Assembly (NCBI GenBank): GCA_002307235.1
Contig: DBTV01000035.1
Span: 65,438 to 129,437 of the forward strand
Direction of reading: 5' to 3'
Source of the DNA: Acidobacteriaceae bacterium UBA1307
GTDB lineage: Bacteria; Acidobacteriota; Terriglobia; Terriglobales; Acidobacteriaceae
DNA length: 64,000 nucleotides
The notes beneath the pieces were generated by a model, which searched no databases, was not told the origin of the DNA, and worked only from the letters and a program-made list of their open reading frames with translations. A program made the translations under genes and the position numbers. This document shows positions 25,018 through 33,250 of the stretch, piece after piece. Position 1 is the stretch's first letter. Each line of letters begins with the position of its first letter.

Positions 25018-26622
25018 ATGAAAATAGGACCAATGCCAACCTTTGCCGCCATCGATATAGGCTCCAATTCCTGCCGACTGAAGATCGCCAAGGTCGTCAA
25101 CCACACGCTCAGAACCATTGCCGAGGACCGGGAGGTCACCCGCATCGGCACCAGCGTCTTCGAGTCCGGGATGGTCTCGCCCGATGCCATGGCGTTGACC
25201 CTGCGCGCGCTCAAGCGCTTCCAGCGGGCGGTGCAGGCCCATGGCGTCGATCAGGTGCGCGTCGTGGCCACCTCGGCCATGCGCGACGCCCGCAACGGCG
25301 CCGCCTTCCAGGCCTGGGTCAAGGCCGAGACCGGCTGGAACCTCGAAATCATCTCAGGTCTTGAAGAAGGCCGCCTCATCCATAGCGGCGTGGTCGATGC
25401 AGAGCCGGGCGCTGGTGGTCGCGTGTTGCTGCTCGATCTCGGCGGCGGCAGTTGCGAGATTACCCTTTCCGATCGCAAGCGCATTGTTGAAACCGTCAGT
25501 CTGCCGCTCGGCGCGGTGCGGCTCTCCGAACAGTTTTTGGCCGACGATCCGCCCAGCGAAGACGGCCTGCTGCGCATGCGGCAACTGATTGCGCGCGAGC
25601 TGCGCAAGGCCGTGCAGAAACTGCATCCCGAGGATGTTTCACTGGTCATCGCCACCTCGGGAACGGCGGCGGCGCTGGCCGGTGCTGCTGCGGCTGGATT
25701 TTTGAAGTCCTCGGCGAAGTCCGTCAAGACGCCCGTGAAGACGGCCAGCAAGCGCGCCGCGCGGTTGAGCCGTACGGCCTCGCTCGAGTTGACCCCGGCC
25801 GCCGATGTGCGCAAGCTGGCCACGCGGCTGGCCAAAATGAGCCTGCCTGCGCGCGAGGCCGTGCCCGGCATCGGCCCGCGCCGCGCCGAGATCATCGTGG
25901 CCGGTGCGCAGGTCTATGCCGAACTCTTTGAGATCTTCGATCTGCCCGGCTTCCGCTACTCGACGCTGGGGCTGCGCGATGGCATTTTGACGCAGATGCT
26001 CGCCGAGCAGGATGCGCGTGCCACTGCGCATCAGGCCTTTGAGCACGAGCGCTGGCAGGGGGTGCTGGCCACGGCGCGCCGTTACGGTGTCGACCCCAAA
26101 AAGGCCGAGCCGGTGCGCGCCCACGCCGTGCAACTGTTTCGCGATCTGAAGGCTCTGCATCAGATGCCGGCCGAGTACGAGAGCTGGATCGAGGCCGCCG
26201 CCCTGCTGCGCGATACCGGCAAGTTCATCAACCACCAGGGCCACCACCGGCACACGCAATACATCATTTCAAGCTCGGAGATCTACGGCTATACGCCGTT
26301 GCAGCGGACCATCATCTCGGCCATCGCCCGCTATCTGGGCAAAAGCCGCCCGCAGCCGGGCGACCGCGCCCTGCGCAATATTCCAGTCGACGAGCACAAG
26401 AATGTGCAGCGCGCCGTGCTGCTGCTGCGGCTGGCCGAGGCGCTCAATCGCGACCGCATCAGCGACGTGCTGCGCGTGGCGGTCAAGATCACGCCCAAGC
26501 GGGTGCGCCTGGATTTGAAGTCGGGGCGCAGCGGAGCGGAGCTGGAACTGTGGTCGTTGCGGCGCGAGGCCGACTACTTCCGCGAGGTCTTCGGGCGCGA
26601 GCTCTTCCCGGCGCTGGCGTAA
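25018..26622 (+). CDS. ppx: Exopolyphosphatase / guanosine pentaphosphatase (Ppx/GppA) with HD-like domain
   Basis: The enzyme hydrolyses phosphate from polyphosphate chains or pppGpp. The 534-residue product opens with the actin-like ATPase strand 'FAAIDIGSNSCRLKIAKV' and continues with 'VVATSAMRDARNGAAF', 'EEGRLIHSGV' and 'LLLDLGGGSCEITLSD'. A Lys/Ala-rich insert of about 35 residues (near 230-265) precedes 'VPGIGPRRAEIIVAGA'. The C-terminal HD-like part has 'LLRDTGKFINHQGHHRHTQYII', where the usual first His is Arg. The start is ATG 25018 or 25033. ppk1 and sixA are close by. Its 3' end overlaps convergent sixA by 49 bp. Confidence 0.9.
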   Translation: MKIGPMPTFAAIDIGSNSCRLKIAKVVNHTLRTIAEDREVTRIGTSVFESGMVSPDAMALTLRALKRFQRAVQAHGVDQVRVVATSAMRDARNGAAFQAWVKAETGWNLEIISGLEEGRLIHSGVVDAEPGAGGRVLLLDLGGGSCEITLSDRKRIVETVSLPLGAVRLSEQFLADDPPSEDGLLRMRQLIARELRKAVQKLHPEDVSLVIATSGTAAALAGAAAAGFLKSSAKSVKTPVKTASKRAARLSRTASLELTPAADVRKLATRLAKMSLPAREAVPGIGPRRAEIIVAGAQVYAELFEIFDLPGFRYSTLGLRDGILTQMLAEQDARATAHQAFEHERWQGVLATARRYGVDPKKAEPVRAHAVQLFRDLKALHQMPAEYESWIEAAALLRDTGKFINHQGHHRHTQYIISSSEIYGYTPLQRTIISAIARYLGKSRPQPGDRALRNIPVDEHKNVQRAVLLLRLAEALNRDRISDVLRVAVKITPKRVRLDLKSGRSGAELELWSLRREADYFREVFGRELFPALA

Positions 26623-27101
26623 AAGGCCTTGGCCATGCGCGGATCGACGAGCCACTGCAGGCGCGGCGGATGGTGGCCCAGATCGACCCGCGCAATCGAG
26701 CCCTTGCGCATGCGGATCGCCGCGCCGCCATTGCCGGTGATCAGCTTGCCGAGAAACTGGAAGACCTGCGGATTGTGCCCGACGGCGAGCATCCCCTCGT
26801 GGCCGGAATAGGCAGACAGCATGTCGAGAAACTTGGCGTAGCTGGCGCTCGGCGTCAGTGCCGCGACGGGCAAAACCTGCTCATCGTAGCCAATTTCGGT
26901 GGCGACGAACTGCGCCGTTTGCAGCGCGCGTTTGAGCGGGCTTGAAACCACCACGTCGATCTGCGCCTTCAGCGTGACCAGCGCGCGCGCCATCAGCATG
27001 CACTGGGTTTTGCCCTCGGCAAGAAGGCCGCGTTTGGCATCGAGCACGGGATTTTCCCGGACTGCTCCGGCGTGGGCGTGACGCATTAAATAAAGAATCA
27101 T
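26574..27101 (-). CDS. sixA: Phosphohistidine phosphatase SixA-like (histidine phosphatase family)
   Basis: The 175-residue protein starts 'MILYLMRHAHAGAV', containing the phosphate-accepting His of the RH[AG] motif. 'VVSSPLKRALQTAQF' (second Arg) and 'AVGHNPQVFQFLGKL' (second His) complete the histidine-phosphatase pocket. Small size and sequence match SixA, which removes phosphate from His-containing phosphotransfer proteins or NPr. The last 16 codons are antisense to the end of ppx, and the C-terminus is basic (residues 160-175). The ATG at 27101 is well placed at the start of the first strand. Confidence 0.85.
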   Translation of the reverse strand: MILYLMRHAHAGAVRENPVLDAKRGLLAEGKTQCMLMARALVTLKAQIDVVVSSPLKRALQTAQFVATEIGYDEQVLPVAALTPSASYAKFLDMLSAYSGHEGMLAVGHNPQVFQFLGKLITGNGGAAIRMRKGSIARVDLGHHPPRLQWLVDPRMAKAFYASAGKSSRPKTSRK

Positions 27102-27276
27102 GGTGGGCGTTTCGGCAGAAAATAAAGCCTTTGCCGTCTCCGTAGCGGAAATTTTAACACGACTGTAACAATTCTGGCGCGAAGATTCCGTCCACTCCTG
27201 CGTACGACTGACCGTGGCATGGTTGATGCGTCTAAGATGAAGGCGAAGCGTTGTGCGTTTCCCCGGAGGTACCGAG

Positions 27277-28209
27277 ATGAATCCACGTCATTGGAAGCTG
27301 TGGATGGCGGCCATGATCCTGTGCGCCGCAAGTAGTTGGGCGGTCGCGCAGAATCATGCGCAGGGCAAGGCCGTGGTCACGGTGCTGCCCAAGCATGAGG
27401 GCGAGGTGCCGAGCAGCGTCGCGCGGCAAGACCTCGGCGTGAAGGTTGACGGCAAAAGCGCGCAGGTGACTCTGTGGCGGCCTTACGCGGCCACGGACAA
27501 AATTGAACTGGTGATCCTTATCGATAGTGGCCTGCGCACCAACGTGGCGCGGCAACTTGAGGACATTCGCCATTTTATTCAGAGCCTGCCGCCGAATGTG
27601 AGCACCGCCGTTGCCTACATGCAGAACGGGCGCAGCCTCTTCGCGCAGCCGCTCAGTGCTGATCCGGCCATCGCCGTGAAGGGAGTGCACATTCCCACCG
27701 GGCAGGCCGGTTCGAGCGCCAGCCCGTATTTTTGCCTGTCGGATCTGGCGAAGAACTGGCCCTCGCGCGATGGTGCGGCGCGGCGTGAAGTGCTGATGAT
27801 TACCGACGGCGTCGAGCTTTATCACATGGAGTTTGATCCCGAGAATCCCTACGTGCAGACCTCGATTCGCGACGCGGTGGCCGCCCGGCTCGTGGTCGAT
27901 TCCATCTATTGGCAGATGGAAGGCCGCCCCGGCCCGCGCTTTGGAGAAAGTTTCGTGGGGCAGGGACTGTTGCAGATTGTCGCCGAGGCGACTGGCGGCA
28001 AGAGCTTCTACATGGGCACCTTCAATCCGGTCTCCTTCGAGCCCTATCTGGATGAGCTCAAGCGCCGCTTTAGCAATCAGTATGAACTGGGCTTTACCGC
28101 GCCCGATGTGAAGAAGCCCGAGATCGGTGAGCTGCGCCTGAAGCTGCATGCTCCCGAGGCGCAGGTCAACACGCCCAGCAAGGCCTGGATCGTGCCCGAA
28201 GCCAGGTAG
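27277..28209 (+). CDS. Secreted VWFA-related domain protein
   Basis: The 310-residue protein has a signal peptide ('LWMAAMILCAASSWAVAQ') and a von Willebrand A-like fold from about residue 40. The metal site is partly kept: 'ELVILIDSGLRTN' has Asp-x-Ser where DxSxS is usual, and 'EVLMITDGVELYH' supplies the later Asp. It ends with 'NQYELGFTAPD...GELRLKLHAPEAQV', the usual tail of acidobacterial VWFA-related proteins. Function is unknown; such domains mediate protein contacts. CGGAGGT precedes the ATG by 6 bases. It is 24 bp from the MutS-like gene, probably in one operon. Confidence 0.8.
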   Translation: MNPRHWKLWMAAMILCAASSWAVAQNHAQGKAVVTVLPKHEGEVPSSVARQDLGVKVDGKSAQVTLWRPYAATDKIELVILIDSGLRTNVARQLEDIRHFIQSLPPNVSTAVAYMQNGRSLFAQPLSADPAIAVKGVHIPTGQAGSSASPYFCLSDLAKNWPSRDGAARREVLMITDGVELYHMEFDPENPYVQTSIRDAVAARLVVDSIYWQMEGRPGPRFGESFVGQGLLQIVAEATGGKSFYMGTFNPVSFEPYLDELKRRFSNQYELGFTAPDVKKPEIGELRLKLHAPEAQVNTPSKAWIVPEAR

Positions 28210-28233
28210 TTCACAAAGGAGAGAAGGTCCAGG

Positions 28234-30030
28234 TTGGTGGAAGAGAAGAGCTCGACGTACGAGCAGTACGCGCGTCTGCTGCATGAGCGGCAGAGGCAAC
28301 GCAGCCGGTTGCAGCGGCGCAGCCATGCGCTTGCCTGGGCCAAGATCGCGGCCGCCGTGGCCGAGCTCGGTGTCGGACTATGGTTCCTGTATACCAAGCA
28401 GGGCGCGGGTTTTCTGTTGTTGCCGCTTGTGGTGTTTCTCGCGCTCGCCGTCGGACATGAGCGTGTGCTGCGCGCATTGCGCACGCTGCGCGCTGCGGTT
28501 CTTTTTTATGAACGCGGTCTTGCCCGGCTTGAAGATCGCTGGTCGGGTACGGGCGAAACCGGCCTGCGCTTCCTGGCCAGTGAACACCCGTATGCGCGCG
28601 ATCTTGATCTGTTCGGCAAAGGCTCGCTCTTCGAGTTGCTCTCGACCGTGCGCACGCGCGCTGGGGAAGAAACGCTGGCGGGCTGGTTGCTGAACCCCGC
28701 GCCCGTCGCCGAGATTCGCGCGCGCCAGCAGGCCGTTGAAGAGTTGCGCGCGCGCCTCGCCTTTCGCGAAGAGCTGTTCACGGCGGGCGATGTGGTGGCT
28801 CCCGGTCTGCATCCGGAGGCGCTCACCGCGTGGGCCAGCCAGCCTGCGCGCTTTGGCTCCGTCGCGCAGACGGCCTGGGCGATTCTGCTCGGCCTCGTCT
28901 GGCTCTTTTTTCTCGTCGATGGCCTTGCGCACGGCGTCTATTGGCCGCTGTTTCTGGTCACCGTCGTCAACTTTGCGTTGAACCTGGCGCGTGCCGCAGA
29001 GACCGAGCGCGCGGCTGATGCCGCCGAGGATGCGGCCAAGGATCTGAACCTGTTGGTGCGCGTGCTGCGGCTCTTTGAAGCGCAGTCGTTCGCCTCGCCG
29101 AAGCTCGCCGGCTTGCAGCAAAAACTCAGAACAGAAGGGCTGCGGCCGTCAGAGGCCATCGCGCGGCTTGACCGCATCAGCTTTCACCTGGCCGCGCGGC
29201 GCAATGTCTTTGCGCGCCTGCTCAGCGGCGCGTTGTTTTACAGCTTTCACATGACCACGCTGGTCGAGCACTGGCGCGTGGCGCATGGCGGCGCACTGCG
29301 TGCATGGCTTGAGGCCGTCGGCGAATTTGAGGCGCTTGCGGCGCTTGCCGGCTATGCCTACGAACATCCGGACGATGTGTGGCCAGAGTTGGTCGAAGAT
29401 CAGGGGCCGCTGTTTCTTGCGGAGTCTCTCGCGCATCCGTTGCTGCCCGCTGCGCGTGCCGTCAGCAACGATCTGGCCTTCGGGCGCGGCATGCAACTGA
29501 TGATGCTGAGCGGTCCGAACATGGCGGGCAAAAGCACTTTCATGCGCAGCATCGGCGCCAATGCCGTGCTGGCGCAGTGCGGCGCGCCGGTCCGCGCGCG
29601 TCGTCTGCAGATGTCGCCGCTGGCCATTGGCGCTTCCATCTGCGTGCTCGATTCGCTCGAGGGCGGCATCTCGCGCTTCTATGCCGAGATCAAGCGGCTC
29701 AAGCTGATTGTCGACCTCACCGAGGCCGCGACGCCGGTGCTGTTTCTGCTCGACGAACTGCTTTCGGGTACCAACTCCTTCGATCGTCGCAAGGGAACCG
29801 CATCGATTGTGCGCACGCTGGTGGGCCGGGGTGCCATTGGCCTCGTCACCACGCACGATCTCGCGCTCACCGAGATTCCCAAAACACTGGGCAGCGTGGC
29901 CGAGAACTGCCACTTCGAGGATCGTTACGAGGCGGGCAAGCTCATCTTCGATTACAAGCTGAAGCCGGGCGTGGTCGAGACCAGCAACGCGCTCAAGCTG
30001 ATGCAGTCCATCGGCCTGCCCGGCGAATAA
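28234..30030 (+). CDS. Membrane-embedded MutS-family ATPase
   Basis: The 598-residue protein ends in a MutS domain V ATPase: Walker A 'GPNMAGKSTFMRSIG' near 427-441, 'SRFYAEIKRLKLIVD' near 476, Walker B/signature 'FLLDELLSGTNSFDRRKG' near 502-519 and 'GLVTTHDLALTE' near 533. It lacks the mismatch-recognition domain. Instead it has two pairs of membrane helices, at about 36-75 and 215-255. Proteins of this layout occur in several phyla and have no proven role; canonical mismatch repair is unlikely. The start is TTG 28234 or GTG 28237, both after AAAGGAGAGAAGG. Upstream is the VWFA gene. Confidence 0.82.
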   Translation: MVEEKSSTYEQYARLLHERQRQRSRLQRRSHALAWAKIAAAVAELGVGLWFLYTKQGAGFLLLPLVVFLALAVGHERVLRALRTLRAAVLFYERGLARLEDRWSGTGETGLRFLASEHPYARDLDLFGKGSLFELLSTVRTRAGEETLAGWLLNPAPVAEIRARQQAVEELRARLAFREELFTAGDVVAPGLHPEALTAWASQPARFGSVAQTAWAILLGLVWLFFLVDGLAHGVYWPLFLVTVVNFALNLARAAETERAADAAEDAAKDLNLLVRVLRLFEAQSFASPKLAGLQQKLRTEGLRPSEAIARLDRISFHLAARRNVFARLLSGALFYSFHMTTLVEHWRVAHGGALRAWLEAVGEFEALAALAGYAYEHPDDVWPELVEDQGPLFLAESLAHPLLPAARAVSNDLAFGRGMQLMMLSGPNMAGKSTFMRSIGANAVLAQCGAPVRARRLQMSPLAIGASICVLDSLEGGISRFYAEIKRLKLIVDLTEAATPVLFLLDELLSGTNSFDRRKGTASIVRTLVGRGAIGLVTTHDLALTEIPKTLGSVAENCHFEDRYEAGKLIFDYKLKPGVVETSNALKLMQSIGLPGE

Positions 30031-30036
30031 TTTTTT

Positions 30037-32196
30037 TTATTTTTTTGCGACAGCCGCGCGCTTCCTTGCGGGGGCGCGCACGGGTGTAGGTTTGGCCTCG
30101 GTCGGCTGCGGAATTGCGCTCAGGTTCGCCTTGCCCTCGGCCAGCTTCATCAAAAAATCCTGCGCGGAAAACAGCGGCGCATTCTTGAGAATCTTGCTGG
30201 CGCGCGCGTAGCTGCCGTCGGGCTGCTGGAAGCGCGTTTTGGCCGTGTCGGCCAGATACGCTGGCAGAATCTCCTCATGAATGCGCGCGCGTGCTGCGGC
30301 GTCGCGCACCGGGAAGACCACCTCGCAGCGTTCGAAGAGGTTGCGCGGCATCCAGTCGGCCGAGCCGAGATAGATCTCCGTCTGGCCGCCGTTGGCGAAC
30401 TCGAAGATGCGCGAGTGCTCAAGAAAACGCCCGACGATCGAATGCACGCGGATGCGCTCCGACAGCCCCTTCACGCCGGGGCGCAGAATCGATAGCCCGC
30501 GAATGATCAAGTCGATCTCGACACCAGCCTGCGAGGCCGCATAGAGCGCCTCGATCACCGAGGGCTCAAGCAGCGCGTTCATCTTGGCGACGATGCGCGA
30601 CGGGCGACCCGCCTTGGCGTGATCGGCCTCGCGGCGGATCAGCCCCAGAAAGCTCTCGGCCATGGTCAGCGGCGCCACCAGCAGCGGCGAGTAGTCGTTG
30701 ATCTCGGCGTGCGCCGTCAGGTAATTGAAGACCGTGTGTACGCGCTCGGTGATCTGCGGATTGGTCGTCAGCAGACTCAGGTCGGTGTAGAAGCGTGCCG
30801 TCACCGGGTTATAGTTGCCCGTGCCCAGGTGGCAGTAGCGGCGCGTCACGCCGTCCTCGTCGCGGCGCACCAGCATGGCCAGCTTGCAGTGCGTCTTCAG
30901 CCCGACCACGCCGTGAAAAACCTGCACGCCGGCATCTTCCATCGAGCGCGACCAGCGAATATTCGAGGCCTCGTCGAAGCGCGCCATCAGTTCGACAACC
31001 AGCGTCACGTCCTTGTTCGCGCTGGCTTCAATCAGCGATTGAAACATGGGCGAATCGTGGCTGGTGCGATAGAGAGTTTGCTTCATCGTCACCACGGCCG
31101 GGTCCAGCGCGCCCTGCTCAATAAACTCGACCACCGGGTCGTAGGAGTCATACGGGTGGTGCAGCAAAATGTCGTGCTGGCGCAGTTCGTCGAAGATGCC
31201 GGTCGATTTGCGGCCGAGCACCAGCGGCTTCGGCGTGAAGGAGGCGAACTTCAGATCGGGCCGTCGTACGTCGTCGTAGAAGAACATCAGTCGCGACAGA
31301 TTTACAGGGCCATCGCAGGCGAAGACCTGATCGGGATCAAGCTCGAAGTTGACGCGCAGCCGCTCGACGATCTCGGCATCGGCGCCGGTCTCAATTTCGA
31401 GCCGCACCGCGTCGCCCTTGCGGCGGTTGTGCAACTCGACGCGAATCGTCTCGAGCAGCGAACGCGCTTCTTCTTCCTCGAAGTACAAATTCGAGTTGCG
31501 CGTCACGCGGAAGCCGGTGTGCGACAGCACCTCGTAGCCGCGATACATGCCGGACAGGTGTTGCGCGATCAGATCCTGCAAGAGCAGATAGTCGTAGGTG
31601 CCTTTGTTCGAGGGCAGGCGCACAAAGCGCGGCAGCGCGCGCGGAATCGTGACCACGCCCAGCACCGGAGGGCCCGAGCGGCGGCGCTTGACCCGCAGCA
31701 GCAGCGCCAGGCAGAGCGCCTTGTTCAGCACGCGCGGAAACGGATGCGCCGGGTCAATCGAGATCGGCGTCAGCAGCGGATCGACCTCCTGCTGAAAATA
31801 GGTGCGCGCGAAGCCCTGGGCCTCTTCGTCCAGATCCTTCCAGTCCATCAGCCGGATGCCGTGGCTCTCCAGATCGGGCAGCAGCAGCTTGTTCCAGCAG
31901 CGGTACTGGTCGGCGACAAAGGCCTGAATGTCGGTGGTCAGCGTGGTCAGCGATTGGTCCGGGCGCAGGCCGTCATAGCCCGGTTCGCGGTAGCCGTCCT
32001 CGATGCGCTGCAACAGGCCAGCCTGCCGGATCTCAACATATTCGTCGAGGTTCGAGCCGGTGATAGCCAAAAACTTGACCCGTTCGAGCAGCGGGTTCGA
32101 GCCGTCCTCGGCCTCTTCGAGTACCCGCCGGTTGAACTGCATCCAGGAGTGATCCCTGCCATTGAAGAGCGCCTGCTTTTGTGTCGTCCTCGCCAT
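30037..32196 (-). CDS. ppk1: Polyphosphate kinase 1
   Basis: PPK1 polymerises the gamma-phosphate of ATP into polyphosphate. The 719-residue protein has the four expected domains: N-terminal helical ('SWMQFNRRVLEEAEDGSNPLLE'), head, and two phospholipase-D-like C domains with 'RFDEASNIRWSRSMEDAG' and 'VVGLKTHCKLAMLV', whose His is the autophosphorylated residue, then 'YCHLGTGNYNPVTARFYTD'. A basic, Pro/Ala-rich tail of about 20 residues closes the protein. It converges on the MutS-like gene 6 bp away, and the intervening T-rich run may serve as a terminator. ppx, 4 kb off, does the reverse reaction. Confidence 0.97.
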   Translation of the reverse strand: MARTTQKQALFNGRDHSWMQFNRRVLEEAEDGSNPLLERVKFLAITGSNLDEYVEIRQAGLLQRIEDGYREPGYDGLRPDQSLTTLTTDIQAFVADQYRCWNKLLLPDLESHGIRLMDWKDLDEEAQGFARTYFQQEVDPLLTPISIDPAHPFPRVLNKALCLALLLRVKRRRSGPPVLGVVTIPRALPRFVRLPSNKGTYDYLLLQDLIAQHLSGMYRGYEVLSHTGFRVTRNSNLYFEEEEARSLLETIRVELHNRRKGDAVRLEIETGADAEIVERLRVNFELDPDQVFACDGPVNLSRLMFFYDDVRRPDLKFASFTPKPLVLGRKSTGIFDELRQHDILLHHPYDSYDPVVEFIEQGALDPAVVTMKQTLYRTSHDSPMFQSLIEASANKDVTLVVELMARFDEASNIRWSRSMEDAGVQVFHGVVGLKTHCKLAMLVRRDEDGVTRRYCHLGTGNYNPVTARFYTDLSLLTTNPQITERVHTVFNYLTAHAEINDYSPLLVAPLTMAESFLGLIRREADHAKAGRPSRIVAKMNALLEPSVIEALYAASQAGVEIDLIIRGLSILRPGVKGLSERIRVHSIVGRFLEHSRIFEFANGGQTEIYLGSADWMPRNLFERCEVVFPVRDAAARARIHEEILPAYLADTAKTRFQQPDGSYARASKILKNAPLFSAQDFLMKLAEGKANLSAIPQPTEAKPTPVRAPARKRAAVAKK

Positions 32197-32243
32197 AAGT
32201 TGATCGAAATGTGCTATCCAGAAAGTCTACCGCGTTTTTGTGC

Positions 32244-32293
32244 CAAGAAAAGACAATCTTGGATTGTGTCAAGAAAAGAGTTTCTTTTCTTGA
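32244..32293. promoter_or_regulatory. Repeated CAAGAAAAGA boxes between ppk1 and the sigma-like gene
   Basis: CAAGAAAAGA occurs at 32244-32253 and 32270-32279 in direct orientation, and as TCTTTTCTTG at 32283-32292 in inverted orientation. The last two form an 11-bp hairpin (32269-32279 / 32283-32293). ACAATC-TTG-GATTGT lies between them. The spacing suits regulator binding sites in a divergent promoter region; the regulator is unknown. Confidence 0.45.
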
Positions 32294-32428
32294 ATATAAG
32301 GGAATTTTTCTTCCCGATGGTGAAAATGCGGTAACACAGTGCGAACTGCAATTGACGTTGGCGGCTCTCTGGTTGAGGATAAGAATGGTGCGGTTTCTCT
32401 TCGAAGCCCGCCAGAAGGAGCTCCGACG

Positions 32429-33046
32429 ATGCCCCACGAGACCAGCTTTGCCGATCCGACCAAGATTACTTCTGCCGCCGAGGCCGCTCAAAAGATGAAC
32501 GAAGTCGTCGACGGAATCGCCGCCGAGCTCTACGGTCTGTCCACCATGCTGGCCGGTGAGGGCGAGGAGAGCGTGCAGTTGGTCGAAAAGGCCGTGGCCG
32601 AGGCCGAGGTCTCCGCCTGCCAGAATCCCATCGCCGCCCGCAACACCAGCCGTCGCGCGCTTTGCCGCGAGGCTGTGAGCTATCTGGCCGCCCGCGATGC
32701 CGCCAGCTTTGCCGCGCCCGCCGAGGGTGAAAAAAGCTGCGGATGCTGCCTGGGCGAGGACGAGATGGAGTCGGCCGGAGTCTCGCAGGAGGAGCTTTCG
32801 TCCATGCTGGCCGGCCCGGAGCGGATTCGCGTCCGCCAGTGGCTTTCGCAACTGCTTCCGGCCCTGCGCGTCGTTTTTGTGCTGCGCGCCGTTGCCGGTT
32901 ACGATCCGCAGAAGACCGCCGAGATGCTGGTTAGTTACGGTGGCCCGCAGGCCGCAGGCTGGACGGCCGACGCTGTCCGCCACACCTTCCGTCAGGGACT
33001 CTGCTCGCTGACCTCCCAGTTGCTGCACGCCACCGCCAAAAAATAA
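32429..33046 (+). CDS. Divergent ECF-sigma-like protein with Cys-rich linker
   Basis: I call this 205-residue protein sigma-like from pattern only. Residues about 20-95 resemble region 2 ('AELYGLSTMLAGEGEESVQLVEKA' and 'SRRALCREAVSYLAARD'). Residues about 135-200 resemble region 4 ('QLLPALRVVFVLRAVAGYDPQKTAEML', then 'AVRHTFRQGLCSLTSQL' as the recognition helix). The linker contains a compact 'SCGCC' cluster near 107-111 followed by acidic residues. DNA-contacting positions are poorly conserved, so it could be a regulator derived from a sigma factor. AAGGAG precedes the ATG at 32429. No anti-sigma gene is adjacent; ppk1 is divergent. Confidence 0.6.
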   Translation: MPHETSFADPTKITSAAEAAQKMNEVVDGIAAELYGLSTMLAGEGEESVQLVEKAVAEAEVSACQNPIAARNTSRRALCREAVSYLAARDAASFAAPAEGEKSCGCCLGEDEMESAGVSQEELSSMLAGPERIRVRQWLSQLLPALRVVFVLRAVAGYDPQKTAEMLVSYGGPQAAGWTADAVRHTFRQGLCSLTSQLLHATAKK

Positions 33047-33250
33047 CCCGCGGTTGTCCGCGACAGCCGGTCTTTGGGCGGGAAAGAATGCAAAAAGCGG
33101 AAACGGCCTCAAGGACTCGTTCAGCGACGTGTGTCGCGCGACGAGAACCTTCGGTACGCTGCATTTAAGAATCTTTCCCCCAGGCGGAGCGTCTAGAGAT
33201 GTAGGCCCGCTGCGATTCGGCGCGGAACTGATTTCAACAGGATTGACGGA

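Noticed and set aside
30031..30056. Poly-T stretch between the MutS-like gene and ppk1 as a canonical terminator
   Set aside because: There is a T-rich run but no hairpin before it on the plus strand, so I mention it only under ppk1.
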